DNA of 5,403 bases from an uncultured Johnsonella sp. (lineage in GTDB: Bacteria > Bacillota > Clostridia > Lachnospirales > Lachnospiraceae): assembly GCA_905373785.1 (NCBI GenBank), contig CAJPUK010000138.1, positions 1 to 5,403 of the forward strand, written 5' to 3'. Each line of letters opens with the position of its first letter. The first letter of the stretch is position 1. The notes beneath the pieces were generated by a model. The model searched no databases and was not told the DNA's origin. It saw only the letters and a list, made by a program, of their open reading frames with translations. Below are positions 5,204 to 5,403 of the stretch, piece after piece. The position numbers were made by a program, and so were the translations under genes.

Positions 5204-5370
5204 TTTGTCGATAACATAAACAATTAATACTGATATAAAAATCCTTATAATTCAATCATACTCGCAACCCATTTTCAAAGCTTCGACAAATTCACACAGA
5301 CTGCGGAACTCGTGTGCTCGCCTACTCCGTGGCGAGCTGCACTCGAACAGTCCTCGTCTGTGGAATTTGT
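5202..5370. repeat. palindromic, probably dispersed repeat after pnp
   Basis: AATTTGTCGA (5202-5211), which includes the last two bases of the pnp stop, is perfectly inverted at 5283-5292. That copy also starts the left arm of a second palindrome: 5286-5301 pairs with 5356-5370 over 15 bp with one bulged A. Within it GCTCGCC (5316-5322) pairs with GGCGAGC (5331-5337) around an 8-nt loop. Three AATTTGT units in alternating orientation (5202, 5286, 5364) thus frame the region. About 5299-5358 is clearly richer in GC than its surroundings. It resembles REP or MITE-like extragenic palindromes; whether it recurs in the genome cannot be seen here. Confidence 0.6.
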
Positions 5371-5403
5371 ATCTCGCTTTATCAAAAGGGTTAACCGCTA
5401 AAA
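5252..5403 (-). other. minus-strand open frame running into the window edge
   Basis: Read on the minus strand, the frame is open from the window edge to a TGA at 5252-5254, about 49 codons. It includes LAVNPFDKARYKFHRRGLFE and ends EALKMGCEYD, convergent with pnp. No start is visible apart from an internal Met near the end. It runs straight through the palindrome, so it may be a repeat read by chance as protein or the tail of a neighbouring gene into which a repeat has grown. I have an unverified impression of having seen this peptide in many Lachnospiraceae hypothetical proteins. Confidence 0.25.

Overview
The window is AT-rich, Gram-positive DNA with strong AAGGAG-type ribosome binding sites, two lipobox lipoproteins and a preference for ATA, AGA and AGC codons. 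Protein style and gene content suggest an anaerobic Firmicute, most likely a Lachnospiraceae member (Lachnoanaerobaculum-like is my best guess; this is inference and was not searched). All convincing genes lie on the + strand, and four of the five serve purine (deoxy)nucleoside uptake and breakdown.

Layout. 1-635: 3' part of deoC (deoxyribose-phosphate aldolase); its start lies upstream of the window. 636-805: a very densely folded inverted-repeat element that begins at the base after the deoC stop and is closed by 10-bp terminal repeats. 848-1552: a lipoprotein with a DUF4367-like C-terminal domain, with an unusual extension before its signal peptide; its predicted -35 box overlaps the right end of the element. 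1553-1678: a short regulatory gap with an extended -10 promoter and a 17-nt palindrome. 1679-2839: a BMP/PnrA-type nucleoside-binding lipoprotein. 2845-3810: adenosine deaminase, 5 nt downstream and surely co-transcribed. 3811-4381: a 571-nt region without a credible gene, holding competing helices, a Rho-independent terminator, a strong hairpin, a predicted promoter and two leader hairpins. 4382-5203: type I purine-nucleoside phosphorylase. 5204-5403: inverted repeats and a GC-richer palindrome that looks like a dispersed repeat, with a minus-strand open frame leaving the window.

How the genes fit together. The BMP lipoprotein would capture nucleosides outside the membrane and pass them to an ABC importer whose permease and ATPase genes are not in this window. 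Adenosine deaminase converts (deoxy)adenosine to (deoxy)inosine. The phosphorylase releases hypoxanthine or guanine plus (deoxy)ribose-1-phosphate. After a phosphopentomutase step not encoded here, DeoC splits deoxyribose-5-phosphate into glyceraldehyde-3-phosphate and acetaldehyde. The role of the DUF4367-like lipoprotein is unknown.

The genes are ordinary; the most notable content is between them: the 170-nt nested-hairpin element after deoC, the structured add-pnp gap, and the palindromic repeat after pnp. I did not find a convincing new protein system.
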